Part shown: piece by piece, positions 47,536 to 56,213 of the stretch
Numbering within the stretch: the first letter of the stretch is position 1
How the letters are laid out: each line of letters starts with the position of its first letter
Assembly: GCA_947631955.1 (NCBI GenBank)
Contig: CANRNJ010000004.1
Coordinates: 145,329 to 209,328, forward strand
Length of the DNA: 64,000 nt
Direction: 5' to 3'
Source: an uncultured Lachnospiraceae bacterium
GTDB lineage: Bacteria > Bacillota > Clostridia > Lachnospirales > Lachnospiraceae
The notes under the pieces: model-generated
Told to the model about the DNA's origin: nothing
What the model saw: the letters and a program-made list of their open reading frames with translations, nothing else
Databases searched by the model: none
Made by a program: the position numbers and the translations under genes

Positions 47536-47595
47536 ATGTATTTCTGTTGAATCGGATATAAAATGTATTTCAAGAATGTATTTCTATTGAACCGG
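47536..47595 (+). repeat. Direct repeats next to promoter (possible regulator site)
   Basis: ATGTATTTC occurs at 47536, 47563 and 47576. The first and third extend to a 20-bp repeat with two differences (47536-47555 and 47576-47595) spaced 40 bp apart. The array ends 5 bp before the -35 box, an activator-like position. Confidence 0.6.
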
Positions 47596-47600
47596 GTGGA

Positions 47601-47629
47601 TTGACATTGTAAAATGTGGCAAGTATAAT
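47601..47629 (+). promoter_or_regulatory. Consensus sigma-A promoter
   Basis: A perfect TTGACA (47601-47606), a 17-nt spacer and a perfect TATAAT (47624-47629) upstream of the PAS-GGDEF-EAL gene. Confidence 0.8.
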
Positions 47630-47668
47630 ATTTGTTAAGTATGGGAGCAGAACAGTCTGTCCGTTTTT

Positions 47669-47678
47669 GGGGGGGGGG
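47669..47678 (+). repeat. G10 homopolymer tract in the 5' leader
   Basis: Ten consecutive Gs after five Ts, about 40 nt past the -10 box and 88 nt before the start codon. Such tracts are prone to slippage. Confidence 0.85.
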
Positions 47679-47766
47679 AGAATGGGCGGAGGGTCTATGC
47701 AGGTTTCGGAATCATGAGGATCCCGGAACGATTAAAATCCCGGAAGGTTGAAAGAGGGTTGGCAAT

Positions 47767-49455
47767 ATGGGATATGAAAAGGTTTTGCAGGAGTTGTCGT
47801 TAGAGCAGCTTACGGCAGTAATCGAAGTGCTTCAGAAGTCTTCCGATTCCTATTTTTACATTATGGATCTGGAAACGTACACTTACATAGCAACGGAAAA
47901 ACTGGTGAAGCGTTTTCCGTTTGGAGGAACATTCGTCGAGGATACGCATGCTGTTTTCAGCAAGCTGGTCTATCCGTCCGATATGCCCAAGCTTCAGGAA
48001 GATATCCGCAGATGCGCCGCAGGCGGGCAGGATGAGCACGAGATGGAATACCGCTGGCTCGACAAGGACGGCCGGATCGTCTGGATCGACTGCCATGGCG
48101 TGGTCATTCAGGGAAAAGACGGACACCGCCTGCTGTTTGGCAGAGTGACGGAACTGGGCAAAGAGGCGAAGGCGGACAATATCACCGGACTGCGCAGAGA
48201 AACCCGTTTCCGTTACGATACGGAGGAGCTGCTCCGCGATATGCCGGAAACGATCAATTACATGATGCGCATCGGCATCGATAACTTTAAGGAGATTAAT
48301 GAGAAAGAAGGCGTGGAGGCCGGTGACAATGTTCTGCGGGAACTGGCTGACTGCATCGTCGCGTCGGTGGACAGCAAAGTGGACGTGTACCGTCTGATGG
48401 CGGACGAGTTTATGATCGTGGACGCCGATCCGGAATCCGAGAAGGAAGCGGCAGACATATACGATGAGATCAAGAACAAAGTCGCCGATACGGTCCGGAA
48501 GAAAGAATACAGCTGTTTCTATACGATTTCCGCCGGAGTGCTTCAGGACGGGTTTGAGAATAAGACCGCGGAGGGGATTCTGCGGCTGACAGAGTTTGCG
48601 TTAAATGAGGCGAAGCGCAACGGCAAGAATCAGATGGCGCTGTTCGACCGTGAGGCTTACGACGGATACCTGAAGCGGCTGGATATCCGCAAATTGATGC
48701 GGCGGGATGTCAACAACGATTTCAAAGGTTTTCAGGTGTTCTATCAGCCTATCGTGTCAACGCCGGACTATCGGATCATCGGGGCGGAAGCGCTCCTGCG
48801 CTGGAACTGTGAAAAGTACGGCAGCGTGTCACCGGCGGTGTTTATCCCGATCCTTGAAGAGAGCGGCCTGATCATTCCGGTGGGGAAATATGTCCTGTGG
48901 CAGGCTGCCCGGACCTGTAAGAAGTGGAAGGAGATCATCCCGGATTTCCACATCAATGTAAATCTGTCTTATGTCCAGATCCACAAGAGCAATCTGCTCG
49001 CCGATGTGGACAGATGCGTCAAGGAAGTGGGGATCCCGCCGGAAAGCCTTGTGCTGGAACTGACGGAGAGCGGATACATAGAAACAGACAGCCGGATCAA
49101 GGAACTTTTCCGGGATCTGAAAGCCAAGAAATACGATGTGGCTCTGGACGATTTCGGGACCGGCTATTCCAATATGCGGTATCTTCAGGAGATCGAGGCG
49201 ACGACGGTAAAGATCGACAGAAGTTTTGTCATGAAAGCGCTTCAGAACGAGCACGATTATAACATCATCACCCATATCATCGATATGGTGCACAGTCTTG
49301 GTTCTTCCGTATGTATGGAAGGGATCGAGAAAGAAGACGAACTCAACAAGATGATGAAGACAAGACCGGATATGATACAGGGATATTATTTCGGCAAACC
49401 TTCCTCGACGGAACAGTTTGAAGAACAGTTCCTGAATATCAAAGATTCTCTTTGA
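47767..49455 (+). CDS. PAS-GGDEF-EAL cyclic-di-GMP protein (probable phosphodiesterase)
   Basis: A 562-aa soluble protein: a PAS-type sensor (about 20-130), a GGDEF domain whose active-site motif reads MADEF (211-215), and an EAL domain with intact motifs (EALLRW with Glu341, HINVNLS, ELTES, DDFGTGYSN, VKIDRSFV, IQGYYFGKP). The missing Gly-Gly makes diguanylate cyclase activity doubtful, so net cyclic-di-GMP hydrolysis is expected, with the GGDEF domain possibly a GTP sensor. The promoter, the direct repeats and the G10 tract lie upstream. Its end overlaps the convergent lacI-family gene by 17 bp. Confidence 0.92.
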   Translation: MGYEKVLQELSLEQLTAVIEVLQKSSDSYFYIMDLETYTYIATEKLVKRFPFGGTFVEDTHAVFSKLVYPSDMPKLQEDIRRCAAGGQDEHEMEYRWLDKDGRIVWIDCHGVVIQGKDGHRLLFGRVTELGKEAKADNITGLRRETRFRYDTEELLRDMPETINYMMRIGIDNFKEINEKEGVEAGDNVLRELADCIVASVDSKVDVYRLMADEFMIVDADPESEKEAADIYDEIKNKVADTVRKKEYSCFYTISAGVLQDGFENKTAEGILRLTEFALNEAKRNGKNQMALFDREAYDGYLKRLDIRKLMRRDVNNDFKGFQVFYQPIVSTPDYRIIGAEALLRWNCEKYGSVSPAVFIPILEESGLIIPVGKYVLWQAARTCKKWKEIIPDFHINVNLSYVQIHKSNLLADVDRCVKEVGIPPESLVLELTESGYIETDSRIKELFRDLKAKKYDVALDDFGTGYSNMRYLQEIEATTVKIDRSFVMKALQNEHDYNIITHIIDMVHSLGSSVCMEGIEKEDELNKMMKTRPDMIQGYYFGKPSSTEQFEEQFLNIKDSL

Positions 49456-50455
49456 TGCGGATGTCGATATCCACATAGTTGTATTCCGCGGCAGGCAGTC
49501 CGCCTGACGTCAGATGGGTAAACAGGATTTCAAGAGGTTTGTAACCTTGTAAAAAGGGCTGTTGGCAGATAGTAGCTGCGATCAGTCCTTTTTCTATATA
49601 TTCTCTGGTAGTGTCCACCATGTCATAGGTAATGACGGTCATATCCGCTGCGCGGCCGGAGTCGGCGACAGCCCGGCATCCGCCGTAGACGCCTCCGGCG
49701 GTAAAATAGAGCGCGTTGATTTCAGGATGTCTGGACAGAAGAGCGGCGGTCAGGTCATAGCTTTCCGACTCGTCGTCGTTGTTGTTGACCGTTTCCACGA
49801 TATGGATCCGTCCGCAGGGCGTGATGGCGCTGCGAAAACCCGCGATACGCTCCGTATGGCACAGGATGTCGCGCGATCCGGAAATGATGCCCGTGTGGAT
49901 GCTGCCGTGGGTCATCAGCCGCATCAGACCGCCCGCAGTTTCGCCGGAACGGTAGAAGTGGCTCCCGACATAGGCGATACGATGTGAATTCTCGATATCG
50001 GTGTTCAGAGTTACCACCGGTATGCCCATGGCGTGGAGTTCGTCGATCTTTTCGCGTATGGCGGGATCGTTGTACGGGGAGATCGCCAGTCCGTTGATCC
50101 CTTCCGCTATGAGTCCGTCGATGGCGTGCAGCTGTTGGCTGAGATTGTAATAGGTCTGGCGGATCAGGACCGAACAGTTGTAATCGGACAATTCCGCAGC
50201 CTTGGCCTGTATGCCGGACAGGATCTCGTCGTAAAAGACGGTTCCCAGACCCAGAAGGACAACGCCGATCTTCAGATTCTTCTTGCGGGCGGCGAGGACG
50301 ATGCCCGCTTTGTTAGGCTTGTAGTCAAGCGTCTGCATGATCTCCAGAATCTTCTGTTCCGTCTGCGGATTGACGGAGCCGCGGTGATTGAGCACGCGGT
50401 CCACCGTACCGCGGGATACTCCCGCCATAGCGGCGATCTCTTTGATGGTTGCCAT
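49439..50455 (-). CDS. LacI-family transcriptional regulator
   Basis: A 338-aa regulator with an N-terminal LacI helix-turn-helix (ATIKEIAAMAGVSRGTVDRVLNHRG) and a periplasmic-binding-protein-type sensor domain. It is divergent from the xylB-like/DUF4867/isomerase operon with a 302-bp gap, so it probably controls that operon in response to its sugar. The sensor resembles the ribose/galactose-binding type. AAAGGA lies about 11 nt upstream of the ATG. Confidence 0.93.
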   Translation of the reverse strand: MATIKEIAAMAGVSRGTVDRVLNHRGSVNPQTEQKILEIMQTLDYKPNKAGIVLAARKKNLKIGVVLLGLGTVFYDEILSGIQAKAAELSDYNCSVLIRQTYYNLSQQLHAIDGLIAEGINGLAISPYNDPAIREKIDELHAMGIPVVTLNTDIENSHRIAYVGSHFYRSGETAGGLMRLMTHGSIHTGIISGSRDILCHTERIAGFRSAITPCGRIHIVETVNNNDDESESYDLTAALLSRHPEINALYFTAGGVYGGCRAVADSGRAADMTVITYDMVDTTREYIEKGLIAATICQQPFLQGYKPLEILFTHLTSGGLPAAEYNYVDIDIRIKENL

Positions 50456-50757
50456 GTTGCCGGCCGTCCTTTCCGAATGTTATATACACGGATAAAGCGT
50501 AGCACAACCAAACCTGCAAGTCAAATCCTGACCGGCGGAAAGGGTAAGAGGAAATAGACAATATACGGTTGTCAAATTTGTGTATTTCTACGAAAATTTA
50601 TTCTTCTATTGATTTTCTTCCTGATAAATAATATCATTAAATTAATACAAAGCGTGCCCGTGCACGGTCATAAAGCACGGACAGACGGCATAGACTGTTA
50701 TTGTTTAGGACATGTATTGGGAACGCACAGAATATTTGGTCGAATAGGAGGGGTATT
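50456..50757. promoter_or_regulatory. 302-bp divergent control region with palindrome
   Basis: The region between the lacI-family gene and the FGGY kinase operon. It contains a perfect 10-bp palindrome CCGTGCACGG at 50658-50667, a plausible LacI-type operator (these often centre on a CG or similar dyad). A long AT-rich stretch (about 50550-50650) probably holds the promoters. I see no gene in it. Confidence 0.5.
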
Positions 50758-52233
50758 ATGCTTTATATTGGCGTTGATCTTGGAACCAGTGCCGTAAAGC
50801 TTCTGCTGATGGAAGGCAGCGGCAGGATCGTAAACATCGTATCGAAAGAGTATCCGATCTATTTCCCGCATCCGGGATGGTCGGAGCAGAAACCGGAAGA
50901 CTGGTATGCGCAGAGTATAGCCGGTATCAAAGAGCTGATTGCCGGTGTGGATAAGAGCCAGATCGCGGGAATCAGTTTTGGCGGGCAGATGCACGGCCTT
51001 GTGATCTTGGATGAGAACGATGAAGTGATCCGTCCGGCGATCTTGTGGAACGACGGCAGGACGGCGGAAGAGTGCGATTATCTGAACAACGTCATCGGCA
51101 AGGAAAAACTGTCGGCGTACACGGCGAATATCTCTTTTACGGGCTTTACCGCTCCGAAGATCCTCTGGGTGAAAAACAAAGAGCCGGAGAATTTCGCGAA
51201 GATCAGTAAGATCATGCTTCCCAAGGACTATATCGCATACAAGCTTACGGGCGTTCACTGTACGGACGTGTCGGATGCGTCCGGTATGCTTCTGTTCGAC
51301 GTTAAGAACCGCTGCTGGTCCAAAGAAATGTGCGGAATCTGCGGCGTGAAGGAAGAGCAGCTGGCTAAGATCTATGAAAGTTATGAAACGGTGGGATGCG
51401 TGCTCCCGCAGATTGCGGAAGAGCTCGGCATACCTAAGACCGTAAAGGTGGCGGCAGGCGCAGGCGACAACGCGGCGGCGGCGGTCGGGACCGGAACGGT
51501 GGGCGACGGCATGTGCAATATATCGCTTGGAACCAGCGGAACGATCTTCATATCTTCCGATAAATTCGGCGTGGACAAATTCAATGCTCTGCACGCTTTT
51601 GCCCATGCGGACGGACATTACCACCTGATGGGATGTATGCTGAGCGCGGCGTCCTGCAACAAATGGTGGATGGATGATATCATCGGGACCACGGATTACG
51701 CGGCGCAGCAGAAAGATATCACGGATGATAAGCTTGGCTGCAATCATGTGTATTTCCTGCCGTACCTGATGGGAGAGCGCTCTCCGCATAACAATCCCAA
51801 CGCAAGAGGCACATTCATCGGAATGACGATGGATACGTCCAGATCCGATATGACACAGGCAGTTCTGGAGGGCGTGGCTTTTGCTCTGCGCGATTCTCTG
51901 GAAGTCGCAAGATCTCTCGGCATCAAGATCGAGAGGACCAAGATCTGCGGCGGCGGAGCCAAGAGTCCGCTCTGGAAAAAGATGATCGCCAACATCATGG
52001 ATCTGAAAGTAGATGTGATCGAGAGCGAGGAAGGTCCGGCGATGGGCGGCGCCATGCTGGCGGCGGTTGCATGCGGCGAATATGCCAGTGTGGAAGAAGC
52101 GGCGGCAAAGATCGTAAGAGTCGTAGACACAGTCGAACCGGATGCGGAACTTGCGGCAAGGTATGAAGCGCGTTATCAGCAGTTCAGGCAGATCTATCCC
52201 GCATGTAAGGAACTGTTTGATAAGATACAGTAA
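50758..52233 (+). CDS. xylB: FGGY sugar kinase, xylulokinase type
   Basis: A 491-aa FGGY carbohydrate kinase with the phosphate-binding start VDLGTSAVKLLLM, the sugar-site GISFGGQMHGLV, ILWNDGRT, and the ATP-site CGGGAKSPLWKKM. The sequence type is xylulokinase-like, but the isomerase in the same operon is of the fucose/arabinose family, so the sugar could be another ketopentose or ketohexose. The Met at 50758 has AGGAGG directly upstream. It is the first gene of a three-gene sugar operon. Confidence 0.9.
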   Translation: MLYIGVDLGTSAVKLLLMEGSGRIVNIVSKEYPIYFPHPGWSEQKPEDWYAQSIAGIKELIAGVDKSQIAGISFGGQMHGLVILDENDEVIRPAILWNDGRTAEECDYLNNVIGKEKLSAYTANISFTGFTAPKILWVKNKEPENFAKISKIMLPKDYIAYKLTGVHCTDVSDASGMLLFDVKNRCWSKEMCGICGVKEEQLAKIYESYETVGCVLPQIAEELGIPKTVKVAAGAGDNAAAAVGTGTVGDGMCNISLGTSGTIFISSDKFGVDKFNALHAFAHADGHYHLMGCMLSAASCNKWWMDDIIGTTDYAAQQKDITDDKLGCNHVYFLPYLMGERSPHNNPNARGTFIGMTMDTSRSDMTQAVLEGVAFALRDSLEVARSLGIKIERTKICGGGAKSPLWKKMIANIMDLKVDVIESEEGPAMGGAMLAAVACGEYASVEEAAAKIVRVVDTVEPDAELAARYEARYQQFRQIYPACKELFDKIQ

Positions 52234-52280
52234 ATAACGGCGAAAGACAAAAAATCAAATGGAGAAAGGGGTATGGCAGA

Positions 52281-52904
52281 ATGGAGATCAAAAAGATTAC
52301 GGATCCCGCCTTTCGTAAGTATGGCAGGATCGTGCAGGGGATCGATTTTGGTGAACTCATAGAAGCGATCAAAAAAGAAACTCCCCTGCCGGACGGCGTG
52401 GCTTATGAACCGTCGATAGCGGCGCTTGAAGCTACGAAGACCGCGAAGGAGCTGCAAAGACGTACATACGGCGAACTTCCTATCGAAGTAGGGTACTGCA
52501 ACGGACACAATTATAAACTCAATGCCGTGGAGTATCACAGAAGTTCGGAGATCAACGTGGCGGCCACGGATGCGGTGCTGATTTTGGGGATGCAGCAGGA
52601 TATCACGGACGATTTTACCTATGATACGTCCAAGATGGAGGCGTTTCTGGTACCGGCGGGCACGGCGGTAGAGGTTTATGCGACGACCCTGCATTATGCA
52701 CCGTGCAGCGCGGACGATGGCGGGTTTAAGGTTGGGATCGTTCTTCCGGCGGGAACGAACTATCCGTTGAAAGAAACCCATGACGGCTGGGAAGATTCCC
52801 TGATCACCGCCCAGAACAAATGGCTGATCGGCCATGCGGAAGGCGGTTTGGACGCAGGAGCCCATATCGGACTGAAAGGCAAGAATCTGGATATTCGGGA
52901 GTAG
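52281..52904 (+). CDS. DUF4867 family protein
   Basis: A 207-aa protein that I recognise as DUF4867, a family of unknown function with a probable cupin-like beta fold (KMEAFLVPAGTAVEVYATTLHYAPC). It lies between an FGGY kinase and a fucose-isomerase-like gene; the family is often found beside such sugar genes. A role as a sugar isomerase/epimerase helper or mutarotase-like enzyme is conceivable but unsupported by direct evidence. AAGGGG lies 9 nt upstream of the ATG. Confidence 0.82.
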   Translation: MEIKKITDPAFRKYGRIVQGIDFGELIEAIKKETPLPDGVAYEPSIAALEATKTAKELQRRTYGELPIEVGYCNGHNYKLNAVEYHRSSEINVAATDAVLILGMQQDITDDFTYDTSKMEAFLVPAGTAVEVYATTLHYAPCSADDGGFKVGIVLPAGTNYPLKETHDGWEDSLITAQNKWLIGHAEGGLDAGAHIGLKGKNLDIRE

Positions 52905-53030
52905 GCCAAGCTGAGGCCGTTTCTCTTTGACCCGGTCTTGAGAGGGGCCGTAAAAAGCGGCGGTTTTGCTCTACCGTGATACAGTGTATATTATACCGGC
53001 AGCGCCGGTCATAAAGGAGGATATAATACT

Positions 53031-54515
53031 ATGAACAATTTACCGAAAGTAAAAATTGGTATCGTTGCTGTAAGCCGTGACTGTTTTCCGGCATCCCTTG
53101 CGGTAAACAGAAGGAAAGCCCTTGTGGAAGCTTACAAGGCAAAATATGATGCGGCGGATATCTACGAGTGCCCTGTCTGCATCATCGAGAGCGAGATCGA
53201 TATGGTGAATGCGCTCAAAGATGTAAAGGAAAACAACTGTAATGCGCTCTGCGTATATCTGGGCAACTTTGGTCCGGAGATCTCCGAAACGCTTCTCGCC
53301 AAACATTTTGAAGGTCCTAAGATGTTTGTCGCAGCCGCAGAGGAATCTCAGGGCGATCTGGTTCAGGGCCGTGGCGATGCATACTGCGGTATGCTGAACG
53401 CAAGCTACAACCTGAAACTCCGCAATGTAAAAGCGTATATTCCGGAGTATCCGGTAGGCGACGCCGACGACTGTGCGGACATGATTCACGAGTTTATCCC
53501 GATCGCAAGAGCGATCGTCGGATTGTCCAGCCTGAAGATCATATCTTTCGGCCCCAGACCGCTTAACTTCCTTGCCTGCAACGCACCGATCAAACAGCTT
53601 TACAATCTGGGCGTTGAGATCGAAGAGAACTCCGAACTGGATCTTTTTGAAGCATTTAACAAACATGCAGGCGATCCCCGTATCCCTGATGTGGTTAAGG
53701 ATATGGAAGCGGAACTTGGCGCGGGCAACAACAAACCGACCATTCTGCCTAAACTGGCACAGTACGAACTGACGCTGCTTGACTGGATCGAAGAACACAA
53801 GGGTTATCGTGAGTATGTGGCGATCGCAGGCAAGTGCTGGCCCGCTTTCCAGACACAGTTCGGCTTTGTTCCCTGCTATGTGAACAGCCGTCTGACAGGC
53901 AGAGGGATCCCGGTATCCTGCGAAGTAGATATCTACGGCTGCCTGAGCGAGTTTATCGGCGAAGCGGTCAGCGACGATATCGTTACGCTGCTTGACATCA
54001 ACAACTCCGTGCCGAAGGATATGTACAAAGAGTCCATCGAAGGCAAGTTTGATTATAAGTTCACAGATACATTCATGGGCTTCCACTGTGGCAATACATG
54101 TTCCAAGAAGCTGTCCAAGTGCAGCATGGAATATCAGATGATCATGGCGAGAACGCTTCCTGAGGAAGTAACACAGGGTACGTTGGAAGGCGACATTGTT
54201 CCCGGCGATATCACATTCTATCGTCTGCAGAGCACGGCTGACAACATCCTGCGTGCATACGTTGCAGAGGGCGAGGTACTTCCGGTAGCCACCAAATCTT
54301 TCGGCGGCATCGGCGTATTCGCGATACCGGAGATGGGAAGATTCTATCGCCATGTATTGATCGAGAAGAATTATCCCCACCATGGCGCTGTTGCGTTCGG
54401 ACATTTCGGCAAAGCGCTGTTTGAAGTATTCAAATATATCGGTGTGGATGTCAGCGAGATCGGTTATAACCAGCCGAAGAGCCTGCCGTATCCGACCGAG
54501 AATCCTTTTGCATAA
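53031..54515 (+). CDS. L-fucose/L-arabinose isomerase family protein
   Basis: A 494-aa protein starting VKIGIVAVSRDCFPASLAVNRR, typical of the L-fucose isomerase-related family. C-terminal motifs such as FMGFHCGNTC and VAFGHFGKALFEVFKY carry candidate metal ligands (Glu, His). It would interconvert an aldose and a ketose for the FGGY kinase upstream. A stem-loop (52995-53009) and the strong site AAAGGAGG precede the ATG, and a terminator closes the operon. The substrate is not certain; relatives act on fucose, arabinose or similar sugars. Confidence 0.87.
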   Translation: MNNLPKVKIGIVAVSRDCFPASLAVNRRKALVEAYKAKYDAADIYECPVCIIESEIDMVNALKDVKENNCNALCVYLGNFGPEISETLLAKHFEGPKMFVAAAEESQGDLVQGRGDAYCGMLNASYNLKLRNVKAYIPEYPVGDADDCADMIHEFIPIARAIVGLSSLKIISFGPRPLNFLACNAPIKQLYNLGVEIEENSELDLFEAFNKHAGDPRIPDVVKDMEAELGAGNNKPTILPKLAQYELTLLDWIEEHKGYREYVAIAGKCWPAFQTQFGFVPCYVNSRLTGRGIPVSCEVDIYGCLSEFIGEAVSDDIVTLLDINNSVPKDMYKESIEGKFDYKFTDTFMGFHCGNTCSKKLSKCSMEYQMIMARTLPEEVTQGTLEGDIVPGDITFYRLQSTADNILRAYVAEGEVLPVATKSFGGIGVFAIPEMGRFYRHVLIEKNYPHHGAVAFGHFGKALFEVFKYIGVDVSEIGYNQPKSLPYPTENPFA

Positions 54516-54536
54516 GACGAATTACCCACATAAAAA

Positions 54537-54566
54537 AGAAAAGCACCGGTTTTCCGGTGCTTTTCT
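54537..54566. terminator. Bidirectional Rho-independent terminator
   Basis: A perfect 13-bp stem (54537-54549 with 54554-54566) with a TTTT loop and A/T flanks. It serves the isomerase operon and, on the other strand, the repeat-protein gene ending at 54588. Confidence 0.92.
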
Positions 54567-54587
54567 AATGCTATAACACGGCATTGA

Positions 54588-55820
54588 TTACATTGTGGTA
54601 TCCAGTACGGTTCCCGCTTCACCGGCGCTGTATGTTCCCTGACTGGTGTAAGTCTGATCTGCCAGTGTACCGCCCTGCGTTGCGTATTTGTAGATCTGGT
54701 TGATCCTGTCAGTCATTTTTTCACTGAAAGAATATGCGCCCGTAAACAGATCCTTTACATTGCTCATATCGGAATCCTTGAATTTTTCTTCATCGATCGA
54801 CAAAGTGTTGTCGCCGTTGACCGTTATGCCCATTCTCGCAAACGCACTCTTATTGCCGTTCACAAGATTTCTTAAGTAGTCCGCCTGATGGATCACGTTG
54901 GAGTTCACGCTCTCCAAAGCGTTCTTCATAAGACTGTTGTAATCTTTGATAAACGTATTGAACGCCTCAAAGATATTGTCTTTATTGTCGTTATCGATCT
55001 GCATAGAGCCCATCTTGTCAATGGATTTGTAAAGCGCGCTTGCCGCCGCAGCCGATGCGGAATCCTTCGCTGTTTTGGAAGAACCGGGAGCCGCTTTCGT
55101 TTCGTCGGTATCGTCTGTCTTGTCAGCCGGCGTGTAACTGCCTGCGCTGCCTGCATACTTTGCCTTGGAAGAGGTGACGGATTCGCCTTCGCCCGCAGTC
55201 CGGTACAGCTTGCTCATCTTGTCGGTCAGCTTGTCGGCATAGGAGCCGTATCCCTGAAACAGTGTCTTTAAAGTGGGAACGTTTGTGGCGCCCGTTTTTT
55301 CATTGACCTTCTTGAAAGTATCCTCGTCAATGGACAGCGTACGGTCGGAGTTCATGGTGATGCCGACCCGTGCAAGCAGTTTGTAGTTAGAGTATGTCAG
55401 ATCATTGATGGCGTCAGCCTGCTTCTTTACATCATCCAGCTTGCTGTTGGACGCGTTCTTGATCATTGTATTGTAGTCTTTGATGAAAGCGGATACGCTG
55501 TCATACAGACCGTCGATATTCTCCTCGCTGTAATCAAGAGAATTCATACCGGAAGCCGTTTCGTAAAATCTCCGCGCTGCGCTTGCGGTTGCGCCGTCTG
55601 TTTCTTTTGTTTTGGAATCACTCTTGGAAGAGGATTCCGTTTCTTCTTCACCGACTTTGGCATAATATGCTTTCATCATCTTGCCGTAGCTTCCGTTCTT
55701 GATGGAAGCGTAGTCCGACAGAAGCGTCGAGGAACCCGATGCGCTGCTGCCCGTTCCGCCGAGTAATGAAGAATACATGTCCTGCATACCGGAATTTAAT
55801 CCGTTTAATCCAATACCCAT
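54588..55820 (-). CDS. FliD-like repeat protein of unknown function
   Basis: A 410-aa Ser/Lys/Asp-rich protein with two internal repeats of about 130 residues. Each contains FIKDYNTMIKNA or FIKDYNSLMKNA, then (V/M)GIT(M/V)N.D.TLSIDE and ends with LTDKMSKLY or MTDRINQIY. The TLSIDE-type block resembles the C-terminal part of flagellar cap protein FliD, and the N terminus (GIGLNGLNSGMQDMYSSLLG) is also hook-associated-like. No flagellar genes are near, and there is no signal peptide. The Met at 55820 has GGAGG 8 nt upstream. Function unknown; perhaps a surface or secreted filament-related protein. Confidence 0.8.
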   Translation of the reverse strand: MGIGLNGLNSGMQDMYSSLLGGTGSSASGSSTLLSDYASIKNGSYGKMMKAYYAKVGEEETESSSKSDSKTKETDGATASAARRFYETASGMNSLDYSEENIDGLYDSVSAFIKDYNTMIKNASNSKLDDVKKQADAINDLTYSNYKLLARVGITMNSDRTLSIDEDTFKKVNEKTGATNVPTLKTLFQGYGSYADKLTDKMSKLYRTAGEGESVTSSKAKYAGSAGSYTPADKTDDTDETKAAPGSSKTAKDSASAAAASALYKSIDKMGSMQIDNDNKDNIFEAFNTFIKDYNSLMKNALESVNSNVIHQADYLRNLVNGNKSAFARMGITVNGDNTLSIDEEKFKDSDMSNVKDLFTGAYSFSEKMTDRINQIYKYATQGGTLADQTYTSQGTYSAGEAGTVLDTTM

Positions 55821-56213
55821 CTGTTTTCCCTCCATGTTCTTATAGATTGCGACGTCCGTGTCTTGTTTTGATTGTTTCTGCTGTATGTTATGTAACCCAG
55901 TCGCAGAGCGCGACAGAACATAACTGCTCTTACATATATTATTTCGTATTTTCTACCAGTTTGTAAAGAGCAAAAATGAAATTTTTTATGTTTTTTGTGT
56001 GTTTTTCATGACGTTTTTTGGGATGCTCATGACATTTCGGCCGACAGACACGGGAGCGCGGATAAATACCACGTTTTGTTGTATGATGACGGCGGATGTT
56101 TGGAAGAATCGCAAGAAATTTATAGAATAAACCGAAAGAAATCTGCAGAATGGATTTACAGAAGCAAAAAAATACGCTATATTTTTAACAGTAACAGGAT
56201 CGGGGGACACAAA
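55821..56213. other. 393-bp divergent intergenic region
   Basis: Separates the minus-strand repeat-protein gene from the small plus-strand membrane protein. It contains the candidate plus-strand promoter at 56155-56183 and AT-rich stretches that could hold the minus-strand promoter. No gene is seen. Confidence 0.55.
56155..56183 (+). promoter_or_regulatory. Candidate sigma-A promoter
   Basis: TTTACA (56155-56160), a 17-nt spacer and TATATT (56178-56183) lie 30 nt before the ATG of the small membrane protein. Confidence 0.5.

Larger units (their letters stand above)
47420..47766. other. 347-bp divergent intergenic region (arcC / PAS-GGDEF-EAL)
   Basis: Holds the arcC start signals on the minus strand. 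For the plus strand it contains three ATGTATTTC direct repeats, a consensus promoter and a G10 homopolymer, listed separately. No gene is seen. Confidence 0.7.

Noticed and set aside
53040..54404. A 454-codon minus-strand open frame opposite the fucose-isomerase-like gene
   Set aside because: Antisense shadow with no motif or start signal.
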